Assembly (NCBI GenBank): GCA_016208845.1
Contig: JACQXH010000030.1
Span: 1-6,099 of the forward strand
DNA: 6,099 nucleotides
Direction: 5' to 3'
From: Nitrospirota bacterium
Lineage (GTDB): Bacteria; Nitrospirota; Thermodesulfovibrionia; UBA6902; BMS3Bbin08
The position numbers and the translations under genes were made by a program. Under the pieces are notes generated by a model, which saw only the letters and a list, made by a program, of their open reading frames with translations, was not told where the DNA came from and made no database searches. Positions 5,909 through 6,099 of this stretch are shown piece after piece (position 1 is the stretch's first letter; the number at the start of each line of letters is the position of its first letter).

Positions 5909-6014
5909 TTATATATACTCCTCGTCTTTTCCAATAACCCGGATGCCTTCTTTTCATTTATGGTTTTTCCTAAGTTTTCCCAGAATATACTATTTTTAGT
6001 TGAAATTTAAAAGA

Positions 6015-6069
6015 GTGGCTCCCCCGTGGCATAATCCACGGTAACCATTATGAAAAAGAAAGGAGCCAC
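6015..6069. repeat. Nested inverted repeats before the right-edge gene
   Basis: Outer arms GTGGCTCC (6015-6022) and GGAGCCAC (6062-6069) are perfect inverses. Inside lies a second perfect hairpin, CCGTGG (6024-6029), loop CATAAT, CCACGG (6036-6041). The right outer arm contains the GGAG ribosome site of the gene starting at 6072. This may be the left end of an insertion sequence, but the opposite end is outside the window. Confidence 0.6.
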
Positions 6070-6071
6070 AG

Positions 6072-6099
6072 ATGAAGGAAAACACAAGGAAGAGGAAAA
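6072..6099 (+). CDS. Start of an unidentified plus-strand gene (possibly a transposase)
   Basis: Nine codons, MKENTRKRK, are visible before the window ends. The start is chosen because AAAGGAG (6059-6065) lies six bases upstream of the ATG. A basic N-terminus right behind nested inverted repeats resembles the first ORF of an insertion sequence such as the IS3 type, but nine residues cannot identify a family. An ATG at 6050 in another frame is also open to the edge but has no ribosome site. Confidence 0.4.

Overview
The window carries the corrinoid/methyl-transfer part of a Wood-Ljungdahl (reductive acetyl-CoA) cluster, so the organism is an anaerobe with a CO dehydrogenase/acetyl-CoA synthase system. 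Moderate G+C, strong GGAGG ribosome sites, REP-like intergenic palindromes and AcsB/AcsC/AcsD/AcsE sequences of bacterial type fit a Nitrospirota (Thermodesulfovibrionia-like) or deltaproteobacterial lineage. That placement is an inference from family resemblance, not a proven one.

Layout: every complete gene is on the minus strand, so transcription runs right to left. From 4481 down to the left edge the order is acsE (methyltetrahydrofolate:corrinoid methyltransferase), acsD and acsC (small and large subunits of the corrinoid iron-sulfur protein), a PerR-type Fur-family regulator, and the start of acsB (acetyl-CoA synthase, cut by the left edge). AcsE moves the methyl group from methyl-tetrahydrofolate to the cobamide of AcsC/AcsD, which hands it to the A-cluster of AcsB. 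The CODH subunit (AcsA/CooS) and the maturation ATPase are not in the window.

The most interesting part is the control layer. The PerR-like gene sits between acsC and acsB and has all five metal-sensing residues of PerR. Its own promoter (TTGACA-N16-GATAAT) is overlapped by a nearly perfect Fur/PerR-type palindrome. The gaps acsE-acsD and acsD-acsC each hold an inverted array of degenerate 7-base units (type CGTRATG) that can fold into a long hairpin. The perR-acsB gap holds a different REP-like palindrome flanked by weaker 7-base-phased words.

Right of acsE lies accessory DNA: a secreted protein of unknown function with a CPFECC motif (4769-5320) behind a good promoter overlapped by a CRP/FNR-type palindrome, then an MNT-type nucleotidyltransferase (5561-5908) with no HEPN partner in view. 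At the right edge a plus-strand gene begins at 6072 behind nested inverted repeats that could hide its ribosome site; this resembles the left end of an insertion sequence, but only nine codons are visible. No stretch longer than 300 bases lacks a gene. The longest gap, 4482-4768, is AT-rich and holds the probable acsE promoter.
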